5,721 nt of DNA from positions 1 to 5,721 of the forward strand of contig CAMHFA010000081.1 of NCBI GenBank assembly GCA_946184255.1. The letters run 5' to 3'. Shown in pieces: positions 1 to 5,721 of this stretch. This stretch comes from an uncultured Bacteroidales bacterium (lineage in GTDB: Bacteria; Bacteroidota; Bacteroidia; Bacteroidales; UBA932). Numbering within the stretch: the first letter of the stretch is position 1; every line of letters starts with the position of its first letter. Both the position numbers and the translations under genes were made by a program. Under the pieces are notes generated by a model. The model had not been told where the DNA came from. It saw only the letters and a list, made by a program, of their open reading frames with translations, and made no database searches.

Positions 1-301
1 GCCTTCTCTCGGAATGGCCGAGGATAGTCCACTGGCAACCGACAGAGGTAAGCATTCCAACGGAGACTTCTCCGGTGTAGGCGCCCTTCTCATGATCGGC
101 GCAGTTCTGAGCGGAAACCTCGACCTTGGAACCCTTTACAGCCTCGGCGACGGCGCAGAGATGGGTGAAGGGAGCGGCCACGATAAGGCCAACGTTCTCG
201 GGAGTTTCGACTGACTTGGCGGCTACCGCCTTGGCGAGTTCAATGCCTTCCTGGAGGTTAGTGTTCATCTTCCAGTTACCGGCTACGATTTTCTTTCTCA
301 T
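1..301 (-). CDS. tpiA: Triosephosphate isomerase, N-terminal part (runs off left edge)
   Basis: Glycolytic and gluconeogenic cytoplasmic enzyme that interconverts dihydroxyacetone phosphate and glyceraldehyde 3-phosphate. Translating the minus strand from the ATG at 301-299 gives 100 codons without a stop; the rest lies left of the window (family length about 250 residues). The start AGNWKMN places the substrate-binding Asn9 and Lys11 exactly where the family has them, [15 protein letters not shown] (66-80) is the conserved stretch near the dimer interface, and GHSERR (95-100) contains the electrophilic catalytic His96. The catalytic Glu lies beyond the edge. The start is fixed by the family N-terminus ([11 protein letters not shown]). 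It is divergent from tyrS across 107 bases, with its own -7 element at 350-343. Nothing is unusual in the visible part. Confidence 0.97.
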   Translation of the reverse strand, partial: MRKKIVAGNWKMNTNLQEGIELAKAVAAKSVETPENVGLIVAAPFTHLCAVAEAVKGSKVEVSAQNCADHEKGAYTGEVSVGMLTSVGCQWTILGHSERR

Positions 302-342
302 GTTCTAAATATACTTTGGTTCGTTAATTTCGTTGTAGCTTA

Positions 343-350
343 CAAATTTA
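343..350 (-). promoter_or_regulatory. Candidate -7 element for tpiA
   Basis: Read on the minus strand this is TAAATTTG, a perfect match to the Bacteroidota -7 consensus TAnnTTTG. It lies about 42 bases upstream of the tpiA start, which predicts a short leader of roughly 35 bases. I see no good TTTG at the -33 position, so the call rests on the -7 box and the location. Confidence 0.45.
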
Positions 351-363
351 ACGTAAAATTGCC

Positions 364-371
364 TAAATTTG
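364..371 (+). promoter_or_regulatory. Candidate -7 element for tyrS-rbfA
   Basis: TAAATTTG matches the Bacteroidota -7 consensus TAnnTTTG perfectly and ends 37 bases before the tyrS ATG. The -33 position (around 340-343) reads TTAC, only a half match to TTTG. It is the mirror image of the tpiA box at 343-350, with 13 bases between them, so the two promoters diverge from nearly the same point. Confidence 0.5.
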
Positions 372-408
372 CACGATTTCAAGAACAAAAAGAAAACAGA
401 CACATAAG

Positions 409-1701
409 ATGAAGAATTTTGTCCAAGAGTTGAATTGGAGAGGCATGATCCAGGACATCATGCCGGGAACGGAAGAAAAACTCATGGAAGGCCCTCAGGC
501 AGCCTACGTCGGAATCGACCCGACAGCTGACTCGCTGCACATCGGCCACCTTGTCAGCATAATGATCCTCAAGCACTTCCAGCAGTGCGGCCACAAGCCT
601 ATCGCCCTGATCGGCGGCGCTACCGGAATGATCGGAGATCCTTCGATGAAATCGCAGGAACGCAAGCTCCTCGACGAGGAAACCCTCCAGCACAATATCG
701 AGGGCATCCGCGCCCAGCTCTCAAAGATCCTTGATTTCGACTCAGACGCTCCCAACAAGGCTGAACTTGTCAACAACTACGACTGGATGAAGGGATATTC
801 ATTCCTCAATTTCATCCGTGACATAGGAAAGCATATCACCGTCAATTACATGATGGCAAAGGATTCCGTTAAGAAGCGTCTTTCAGACGAGTCCCGCGAA
901 GGGATGTCATTCACCGAGTTCAGCTACCAGCTCCTTCAGGGCTACGACTACCTCTGGCTCTATGAGCACAAGGGCTGCCGCCTCCAGCTTGGAGGAAGCG
1001 ACCAGTGGGGCAACATCACCACCGGTACCGAACTCATCCGCAGGATCCTCGGCAAGACAGACGCATTTGCACTCACCTGCCCTCTCGTCAAGAAAGCAGA
1101 CGGCACCAAGTTCGGAAAGACCGAGAAGGGAAACATCTGGCTCGATCCTGAGAAGACCTCTCCCTATGAGTTCTATCAGTTCTGGCTCAACGTCAGCGAC
1201 GAGGATGCCGAGAGGTACATAAAGATATTCACCATGCTCCCCAAGGAGACCATCGACGCCGCCATCGCCGAGCATCGTGCCGACCCCGGACGCAGGACTC
1301 TCCAGCAGCTCCTCGCCAAGGAAATCACCACCATGATCCATGGGGCAGCTGAATATGACAATGCAGTCTCCGCTTCCAAGATGCTTTTCGGAAACTCCAC
1401 TTCTGACGAGCTCCGCAAGCTGGACGAGAAGACTTTCCTCGCTGTTTTCAGCGGTGTTCCCACCTTTGACATGCCAAGAGCTGAGCTTCCTTGCAACATC
1501 CTGGACTTCCTCGCAGTCAAGACCCAGGTCTTCCCTTCCAAGGGCGAAGCCAGGAAGATGACCATTGGAAACGGAGTATCCATCAACAAGGACAAGGTCA
1601 CTGACATAGAGTACGAGATTTCCGAGAAGGATATCGTGGACGGGAAGTATATCCTTGCCCAGAAAGGAAAGAAAAACTATTTCATTATCAATATAATCTA
1701 A
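409..1701 (+). CDS. tyrS: Tyrosyl-tRNA synthetase
   Basis: Cytoplasmic class I aminoacyl-tRNA synthetase that activates tyrosine with ATP and loads it on tRNA-Tyr. The 430-residue protein has the full bacterial layout and usual length. The catalytic Rossmann domain carries the HIGH signature at 44-47 (in DSLHIGHL), the tyrosine-binding segment YQLLQGYD at 173-180, GGSDQWGNI at 195-203, and KFGKT at 234-238, the form the KMSKS loop takes in E. coli-type TyrRS. The C-terminal S4-like RNA-binding domain covers about 360-428 ([20 protein letters not shown]). The start gives the N-terminus expected for the family ([20 protein letters not shown]); no Shine-Dalgarno sequence precedes it, as is normal in Bacteroidota. 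The gene begins an apparent two-gene unit with rbfA. The stop TAA is at 1699-1701. Confidence 0.98.
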   Translation: MKNFVQELNWRGMIQDIMPGTEEKLMEGPQAAYVGIDPTADSLHIGHLVSIMILKHFQQCGHKPIALIGGATGMIGDPSMKSQERKLLDEETLQHNIEGIRAQLSKILDFDSDAPNKAELVNNYDWMKGYSFLNFIRDIGKHITVNYMMAKDSVKKRLSDESREGMSFTEFSYQLLQGYDYLWLYEHKGCRLQLGGSDQWGNITTGTELIRRILGKTDAFALTCPLVKKADGTKFGKTEKGNIWLDPEKTSPYEFYQFWLNVSDEDAERYIKIFTMLPKETIDAAIAEHRADPGRRTLQQLLAKEITTMIHGAAEYDNAVSASKMLFGNSTSDELRKLDEKTFLAVFSGVPTFDMPRAELPCNILDFLAVKTQVFPSKGEARKMTIGNGVSINKDKVTDIEYEISEKDIVDGKYILAQKGKKNYFIINII

Positions 1702-1703
1702 TC

Positions 1704-2051
1704 ATGGAGAAGCAGGCCACAACCAGACAGCTGAAGGTAGCTCGTGAGATCCAGAAGGACCTCGCCGAAATCATCCGCGGCAAGGGCATGGCCTTCTTCG
1801 GAGGTGCCATGGTCACTGTCAGCGAGGTCAGGATCAGTCCCGACCTGTCAGTTGCAAAGACTTACGTAAGCATATTCCCTTCTTCAAAGGCGGAAGAGGT
1901 CATGAAGATCCTCAACGACAACATGCGCGAACTCCGCGGAGCCCTTGGACGACAGATAGGCCGCCAGCTCAGAATAGTTCCGGAAATCGTCTTCTACCTC
2001 GACACCACCCTAGATTATGCCGAGCACATCGAGGAACTCCTGAAGAAGTAG
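1704..2051 (+). CDS. rbfA: Ribosome-binding factor A
   Basis: Small KH-fold protein (115 residues, normal for the family) that binds the immature 30S subunit and helps the 5' end of 16S rRNA fold; it matters for late 30S maturation and cold growth in well-studied bacteria. Recognition rests on the N-terminal TRQLKVAREIQKDLAEII, the central RISPDLSVAKTYVSIFP (43-59), and the C-terminal block from LRGALGRQIGRQLRIVPE (77-94) to FYLDTTLDYAEHIEELL (97-113). The ATG comes 2 bases after the tyrS stop without a Shine-Dalgarno sequence or visible promoter, so co-transcription and probable translational coupling with tyrS are inferred. The stop TAG is at 2049-2051. In Bacteroides-like genomes rbfA is, from memory, often followed by a membrane gene on the same strand; here the next gene converges on it. 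Confidence 0.96.
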   Translation: MEKQATTRQLKVAREIQKDLAEIIRGKGMAFFGGAMVTVSEVRISPDLSVAKTYVSIFPSSKAEEVMKILNDNMRELRGALGRQIGRQLRIVPEIVFYLDTTLDYAEHIEELLKK

Positions 2052-2081
2052 AGTCTTCTTTTCAGGGCATCTGGTACTGAG

Positions 2082-2146
2082 CGTGATTTGTACCTTACTG
2101 ATATAGAGCGAATTATTTGTTAATATTCAAATAGATACAAATCACG
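2082..2146. repeat. Nested inverted repeat in the convergent gap
   Basis: An 11-base perfect inverted repeat (CGTGATTTGTA at 2082-2092, TACAAATCACG at 2136-2146) encloses 43 AT-rich bases. Inside it is a second pair, TATTTG at 2114-2119 and CAAATA at 2128-2133, around an 8-base loop. The 113-base gap (2052-2164) between the 3' ends of rbfA and the transporter ATPase gene holds no other obvious feature. It could be a two-way transcription end point, a miniature element with terminal repeats, or a small invertible segment. There is no GC-rich stem with a T-run, so a classic intrinsic terminator is not supported; no clear target-site duplication flanks the repeat. Confidence 0.55.
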
Positions 2147-2164
2147 GCACCATTGGTTGTGGAT

Positions 2165-2794
2165 TCACAACGCCAGAGTTGCGTCTGAGTAGAGGGCGCC
2201 GTCGTGGATGTCGTGGGTTGAGAACATGACTGTGGTGCCCGTTTCATGGGCGAGGCGCTGAAGGGTCTGAAGGACCATAATGCGGTTTTCCACGTCCAGG
2301 AAGGCTGTCGGTTCGTCAAGCATAAGGACATTCGCTTTCCGTGTCAGGGCTGCGGCTATGCAGGCCTTCTGGAACTCTCCATCGCTGATCCGGCTGATAT
2401 CCTTCCCTGCCAGACTGTCCAGTTCCATCATTTGCAGGGCATCTTCCAGACTGCGTTCCGCTTCCTGGTCGAGTTTTCTGAAAGATCCCAGGGAAGCGAG
2501 CATCCCGGTACGGATGAATTCTCGGACAGTAAAACCCTTGACCTTGGGGATACGTGTCGGCACCAGGATTGCGCCGACCTGGGCCTGACGGAGGGCTTCT
2601 CCCCCAGTCTCGAACGAACCTGAGAGGGGTGGCAGCAGGCCGGCCAGGGTCTTCATCAGAGTCGTTTTACCGCTTCCGTTCCTGCCTCTCAGCATCACAC
2701 ACTCTCCGTCAGCAAAACTGAAGCTCAAAGGACCTGCAACAGGGGTTCCTGTGGTCCCCTGGTATCCAACTACTATATCGATGGCTTTAATCAT
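2165..2794 (-). CDS. FecE/BtuD-like ABC transporter ATPase, short C-terminus
   Basis: Cytoplasmic ATP-hydrolysing subunit of a type II (FecCD/BtuCD-like) importer for iron-siderophore, haem or cobalamin-type ligands, expected to work as a dimer under the permease encoded just upstream. The 209 residues show Walker A GRNGSGKTT (37-45), the signature RISDGEFQK (135-143, a variant of LSGGQ), Walker B VLMLDEPTAFLD (156-167) and the H-loop His194 in STHD. The Q-loop position, in LVPT (77-80), has Thr in place of the usual Gln; I recall related Bacteroidota ATPases with VLT there, so this may be a lineage trait. The protein ends 15 residues after the H-loop His, where relatives continue for at least 40 more, so the C-terminus is short. 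The ATG overlaps the permease stop (ATGA), which supports coupled translation. The ligand is unknown. Confidence 0.9.
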   Translation of the reverse strand: MIKAIDIVVGYQGTTGTPVAGPLSFSFADGECVMLRGRNGSGKTTLMKTLAGLLPPLSGSFETGGEALRQAQVGAILVPTRIPKVKGFTVREFIRTGMLASLGSFRKLDQEAERSLEDALQMMELDSLAGKDISRISDGEFQKACIAAALTRKANVLMLDEPTAFLDVENRIMVLQTLQRLAHETGTTVMFSTHDIHDGALYSDATLAL

Positions 2795-3774
2795 GACCTG
2801 GAGTCAGTTTTACCGGCCCTTCGACAAAACTCAGGGACCGGAAGAAGTATGAACAGTATGATCGGAATACCTATGATTGCCATGGTGCTCCCTACCGGTA
2901 GAGGAGTCGGGAATACCTGCGAGAGGATGTCTGCTATCAAAGACAAGCCTGCCCCCACCAGAATGGTGGCAGGAATGGTCTTGAGATGAACCGAAGAGCG
3001 GATCAAGGAACGCGCTATGTGTGGAGACACTATTCCCACGAAGCCAAGAGGACCGCAGAACGCAGTGACCGCTCCTGCCATCAGGCAGCTTCCAACCATG
3101 GATATATTCCTGATCCGTGAGGGACTGGCGCCAGCCATAGCGGTGTAGTCATCCCCGAATAAGGAAAGGTCAAGCCCGCGATTATTCAAAAAGGCTAAAG
3201 CAAGTCCAACAAGGAGTGCTGCAGCAATTATGATTATCCCCGTAGGGCCGTTACCGATGAAGCTCCCGGCTGACCAGCTGTAGAAGACTTTCAGGCTTTC
3301 GGCATTAGCCGAATATTCAAGTATAGAAGTGATTGCACTGAACACAAAACCCATCATCACTCCGAAAATGAGCAACGTGGTGGCACTGTGTATCCTAGAG
3401 GAAACCATCATAACAAGGAGCGAACTCAGAAGTGCCCCGATGAAAGCTGCCGAGACTATGGTCAGGCCGGAAAGTGCGGCAGGGAGAGACGTTCCTACGA
3501 TCAAGGTCGCCACAGCCGCCCCGGTCCCTGCTCCAGCGCTGACACCCATTATGTGAGGGTCAGCCAGAGGATTGCGGAATATGCTCTGCATCTGGAGGCC
3601 AGCGAGGGCCAGTGACGCTCCTGCCAGGACTGCAGTCAGCATCCTCGGAAGACGGAGTTTCACGAATATTACCTTGTCAGGCAGCCCCAGACCAGCACCG
3701 CCGGCACAAAGGTCGGCAGCCATGAGCAGCAGTACGACAATGATCATGAAAGCAGTCTGGCTGGATGGTTTCAT
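2791..3774 (-). CDS. FecCD-family ABC transporter permease
   Basis: Inner-membrane channel subunit of a siderophore, haem or cobalamin-type importer; family members form homodimers of about ten helices per chain. The 327 residues are normal length. The first hydrophobic segment is at about 8-25, followed by the family motif LRLPRMLTAVLAGASLALAG (40-59), then QSIFRNPLADPHIMGVSAG (63-81). GPLGFVGIVSPHIARSLI (241-258) is the region that contacts the ATPase in this family, and LPVGSTMAIIGIPIILFIL (292-310) is the usual last helix. The tail after residue 311 (PVPEFCRRAGKTDSRS) is odd because it is encoded by a palindromic repeat. The gene is first in its operon and overlaps the ATPase gene by four bases. 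A promoter lies just upstream (3798-3828). Substrate cannot be told from BtuC, FecC, FecD or HmuU types by eye. Confidence 0.95.
   Translation of the reverse strand: MKPSSQTAFMIIVVLLLMAADLCAGGAGLGLPDKVIFVKLRLPRMLTAVLAGASLALAGLQMQSIFRNPLADPHIMGVSAGAGTGAAVATLIVGTSLPAALSGLTIVSAAFIGALLSSLLVMMVSSRIHSATTLLIFGVMMGFVFSAITSILEYSANAESLKVFYSWSAGSFIGNGPTGIIIIAAALLVGLALAFLNNRGLDLSLFGDDYTAMAGASPSRIRNISMVGSCLMAGAVTAFCGPLGFVGIVSPHIARSLIRSSVHLKTIPATILVGAGLSLIADILSQVFPTPLPVGSTMAIIGIPIILFILLPVPEFCRRAGKTDSRS
2813..2841. repeat. REP-like palindromic repeat inside the permease 3' end
   Basis: CCGGCCCT (2813-2820) pairs with AGGGACCGG (2833-2841) except for one bulged A at 2837, around the loop TCGACAAAACTC (2821-2832). 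From memory this closely matches a palindromic unit found in many unrelated bacterial genomes (core CCCTTCGACAAGCTCAGGG), whose translations give peptides such as VPELVEG. Here it lies in the coding strand of the permease gene and encodes PVPEFCRRAG. Compared with the common form, this copy has one extra base in the loop (CAAAAC), which moves the reading frame within the repeat. Confidence 0.65.
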
Positions 3775-3797
3775 CTTCCTGTGACATCGAAATTACG

Positions 3798-3828
3798 TAA
3801 AGTTATAAAAATGCAACCTGATTGCAAA
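3798..3828 (-). promoter_or_regulatory. Candidate promoter of the permease-ATPase operon
   Basis: On the minus strand TTTG (3828-3825) is followed after exactly 19 bases by TAACTTTA (3805-3798). This fits the Bacteroidota pattern TTTG-N19 to 21-TAnnTTTG with one mismatch at the last base. It would start transcription around 3790, giving a leader of about 16 bases before the permease ATG at 3774. An alternative -7 box with one mismatch, TTGTTTTG at 3832-3825, is less attractive because it has no matching -33 element. Confidence 0.5.
3812..3826. promoter_or_regulatory. Possible operator palindrome TGCAA-N5-TTGCA
   Basis: TGCAA (3812-3816) and TTGCA (3822-3826) form a 15-base palindrome with a 5-base centre. 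It sits between the -7 and -33 elements proposed for the permease operon and overlaps the -33 end; a further TTGCA occurs at 3844-3848 in the receptor promoter. The position suits a dimeric regulator acting on both promoters, but the half-sites are short and it does not resemble a Fur box. No regulator gene is in the window. Confidence 0.3.
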
Positions 3829-3838
3829 ACAAGGATTG

Positions 3839-3846
3839 TATATTTG
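3839..3846 (+). promoter_or_regulatory. Candidate -7 element of the receptor gene
   Basis: TATATTTG is a perfect match to the Bacteroidota -7 consensus TAnnTTTG and ends 20 bases before the receptor ATG, predicting a very short leader. The expected -33 position (about 3814-3819) has no good TTTG, so the promoter may be weak or need an activator; this last point is inference. Confidence 0.5.
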
Positions 3847-3866
3847 CAGAGTTAAAACCGGAGTGG

Positions 3867-5721
3867 ATGAAACCCGTACGACGAATACTGATCATTGTGA
3901 TTTCATTTGTCCTGTCCTGCTTCCCAACAGGTGCGCAGGGTAGGAAAGTAATCCTATCAGGTCATGTAAGGGACTCCGCCAGCGGAGAACCCCTGGCTGG
4001 AGCTGTCGTGTTCACCAAGGATAAGGAATTTGGTGTCGCAGCCGACAATTCAGGCTATTATTCCCTTTCCCTTGAGAAAGGAGAGATAATCATTCTATGT
4101 TCCTATACTGGCTACAAGACAGTGGAAAAAAACGTCACTCTCACCGTTTCTACAGTCTTGGACTTCGACATGGAAACTGACAAGGAGACCATCGAAGCAG
4201 CTACCGTGTTTTCCAAAACCAAACGGGACGAACTTAAACTGCCGCAGATGGGACGCCAGAGGGTAGATGCCGCCCTTGTAAAGAGACTTCCAACCCTTAT
4301 GGGAGAGAGCGACATAATCAGGGTAATCCAGATGATGCCGGGAGTACAGACTCCAAGTGAGGGAGCAACCGGATTCAGCGTTAGAGGAGGAGGCATAGAC
4401 CAGAATCTCATCCTGATGGACGGAGCCCCTGTCTATAACTGCGGTCACTTTCTAGGCTTCCTCTCTATGTTCAACAGTGATGCGATCAGGAGTGCAGAAC
4501 TCTACAAAGGAGATTTCCCTTCCATGTACGGAGGAAGAATCTCTTCAATTCTGGACATTAGCGGGAAGGATGGCAACAACAGGGAGTTCGGAGGAAACGC
4601 GTCCATCGGACTGATTACATCAAAAGTCTTCGTAGAAGGTCCCATTATTCCTGAAAAATTGTCTTTCATGTTCTCCGGGAGGAGGACCTACCTGGACATC
4701 TTCTTTCCTCTCCTGGGTGAAAACCTTCCTGACAACACAAAGATGTATTTCTATGACCTGAACGCAAAACTCAGTTGGGTAGCGGGACAAAGGGACAGGC
4801 TCTACCTCAGCGCTTTTGATGGTAGGGACATCTTCGGATTAGGAATGGAGGAATTCGATATGGGGAAAATGGAATTCGGTTCTGCCAACCACACCCAGTC
4901 CCTTAGATGGAACCATGTCTACGGACATTCCCTCACCTCTGACATGACAGTTTACAACTCCTTCTACAATAACACCATAGCAGGAGACATGAACGAGGCG
5001 CGGTTCGACTACCTGCAAAGTATCCGCGAAACCGGTGTAAAGGCGGGATGGACCTGGTACGCCAATTCCCGCAACACCATCCAGGCCGGCCTGGGACTGG
5101 CATATTATTCCATCAATCCAGGTGAGTGCACCCCCGAGGAAGGTAGTACTGTAGTAAACAAAGTGGTAATGCCATCAACCTATGCCGTCCAGCCTTTCGC
5201 CTATCTCCAGAATGAACAGAAAATCGGTCCGCTGACCGTCCGTTATGGACTTAGGTTCTCATCCTTCACCACTCTAGGAGGGACCACACAGAGGTATTTC
5301 GATCCAGTCACCCATGAACTTGTCAAAGTCACGGACATTCCAAAGGGAGAAAGGATCAAGACCTATAACGGCATTGAACCGAGAGTATCCGCCTCCCTGC
5401 CTCTTGGAAAGGATATCTCAGTCAAAGGAGCATATTCCCGGTCAAATCAGTACCTCCAACAGGCAAGGATCAGCATAACGGGCAGTCCCGTCGACACTTG
5501 GTTTACCGCCTCCCCCAACACAAAGCCGCAGCAATCCGATCAGTATTCCCTGGGAATCAACACACTGTTTGCAGGCCAGGCCCTCGAGGCTTCTGTAGAG
5601 GCCTTCTACAAACACGGTAAAAACGTCATCGATTTCGTCGAGAATCCCGGAATAGTGATTGACGACGTGGATCGGGAGGGCTTGCTAAGGACGGGAGAAT
5701 CTGAATCCTTTGGAACCGAAG
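3867..5721 (+). CDS. TonB-dependent outer-membrane receptor (runs off right edge)
   Basis: Outer-membrane gated barrel that imports a ligand using TonB energy; 618 codons are present without a stop, and the family usually has 750 or more. Residues 1-24 form a signal peptide (MKPVRR, hydrophobic ILIIVISFVLS, cleavage likely after GAQ). Residues about 29-103 are a carboxypeptidase-regulatory-like domain (LSGHVRDSASGEPLAGAVVF, then DNSGYYSLSLEKG). A TonB-box-like stretch may lie at 109-116 (IEAATVFS). The plug covers about 122-232, with IRVIQMMPGVQTPSEGATGF (151-170), SVRGGGIDQNLILMDGAPVY (171-190), ELYKGDFPSMYGGRISSILD (211-230). Barrel strands rich in aromatic residues follow to the edge. The SusC-type plug signature is absent, so this is not a clear glycan (SusC) receptor. 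Divergence from a FecCD permease operon suggests a siderophore, haem or cobalamin-type ligand; this is inference. Arg is mostly AGG/AGA (21 of 31). Confidence 0.93.
   Translation, partial: MKPVRRILIIVISFVLSCFPTGAQGRKVILSGHVRDSASGEPLAGAVVFTKDKEFGVAADNSGYYSLSLEKGEIIILCSYTGYKTVEKNVTLTVSTVLDFDMETDKETIEAATVFSKTKRDELKLPQMGRQRVDAALVKRLPTLMGESDIIRVIQMMPGVQTPSEGATGFSVRGGGIDQNLILMDGAPVYNCGHFLGFLSMFNSDAIRSAELYKGDFPSMYGGRISSILDISGKDGNNREFGGNASIGLITSKVFVEGPIIPEKLSFMFSGRRTYLDIFFPLLGENLPDNTKMYFYDLNAKLSWVAGQRDRLYLSAFDGRDIFGLGMEEFDMGKMEFGSANHTQSLRWNHVYGHSLTSDMTVYNSFYNNTIAGDMNEARFDYLQSIRETGVKAGWTWYANSRNTIQAGLGLAYYSINPGECTPEEGSTVVNKVVMPSTYAVQPFAYLQNEQKIGPLTVRYGLRFSSFTTLGGTTQRYFDPVTHELVKVTDIPKGERIKTYNGIEPRVSASLPLGKDISVKGAYSRSNQYLQQARISITGSPVDTWFTASPNTKPQQSDQYSLGINTLFAGQALEASVEAFYKHGKNVIDFVENPGIVIDDVDREGLLRTGESESFGTE

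Noticed and set aside
14..308. Short plus-strand open frames at the left edge
   Set aside because: They are antisense to triosephosphate isomerase, whose active-site motifs are intact on the minus strand.
907..1341. 144-residue open frame on the minus strand
   Set aside because: It lies fully inside tyrS, whose protein is complete and strongly conserved; the minus frame has low-complexity Leu/Glu/Gly-rich content typical of an antisense shadow.
2156..2171. Hairpin GTTGTG-GATT-CACAAC across the ATPase stop as an intrinsic terminator
   Set aside because: The stem is only six pairs and no T-run follows in either direction; it could still stabilise a 3' end, but the terminator call is not supported.
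2246..2623. 125-residue open frame on the plus strand
   Set aside because: It lies fully inside the ABC ATPase gene, which shows all core motifs on the other strand; no recognisable features of its own.
3775..3866. Cobalamin riboswitch or Fur box in the receptor/permease intergenic region
   Set aside because: Only 92 bases separate the two starts, too short for a full cobalamin riboswitch, and I see no GATAATGATAATCATTATC-like sequence.
3867..3940. Receptor N-terminus as a lipoprotein (VLSC at residues 15-18)
   Set aside because: The Leu before Ser-Cys fits the lipobox poorly, and a signal peptidase I site after GAQ at residue 24 fits better with a TonB-dependent barrel protein.
4095..4448. 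117- and 99-residue open frames on the minus strand
   Set aside because: They overlap the carboxypeptidase-regulatory-like and plug domains of the receptor, which are clearly coding on the plus strand.

Overview
The window looks like a piece of a Bacteroidota chromosome, probably order Bacteroidales. The evidence is protein style (triosephosphate isomerase, TyrRS and RbfA all read as Bacteroidales-like), a TonB-dependent receptor with an N-terminal carboxypeptidase-regulatory-like domain, the absence of Shine-Dalgarno sequences before starts, and TAnnTTTG-type -7 promoter elements in both divergent intergenic regions. Genus cannot be fixed from sequence alone.

Layout. The left edge (1-301, minus) holds the first 100 codons of triosephosphate isomerase. 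A 107-base divergent promoter region with two perfect, mirror-image TAAATTTG boxes separates it from tyrS (409-1701, plus), which is followed after 2 bases by rbfA (1704-2051, plus); these two form a small translation/ribosome-maturation unit. A 113-base convergent gap (2052-2164) carries a nested inverted repeat. On the minus strand follows a FecCD-type ABC permease gene (3774 to 2791) whose stop overlaps the start of its ATPase gene (2794 to 2165) by four bases (ATGA). A 92-base divergent promoter region (3775-3866) separates this operon from a TonB-dependent outer-membrane receptor gene (3867 to beyond the right edge, plus).

How the right half works together. The receptor would take a scarce ligand across the outer membrane with TonB energy; the FecCD permease plus ATPase would move it across the inner membrane. 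This family handles iron-siderophores, haem or cobalamin; the ligand cannot be read from the sequence. No periplasmic binding protein is encoded in the window, so it must lie outside, or the pairing is only positional. The facing promoters and a TGCAA/TTGCA palindrome between the -33 and -7 elements of the permease promoter suggest shared control.

The most interesting points are a palindromic repeat of a widespread type that forms the coding sequence of the permease C-terminal tail, a transporter ATPase that ends just after its H-loop and carries an altered Q-loop, and the nested inverted repeat beside that truncated end. I see no CRISPR array, RNA gene, insertion sequence or clearly new defence or mobile system.
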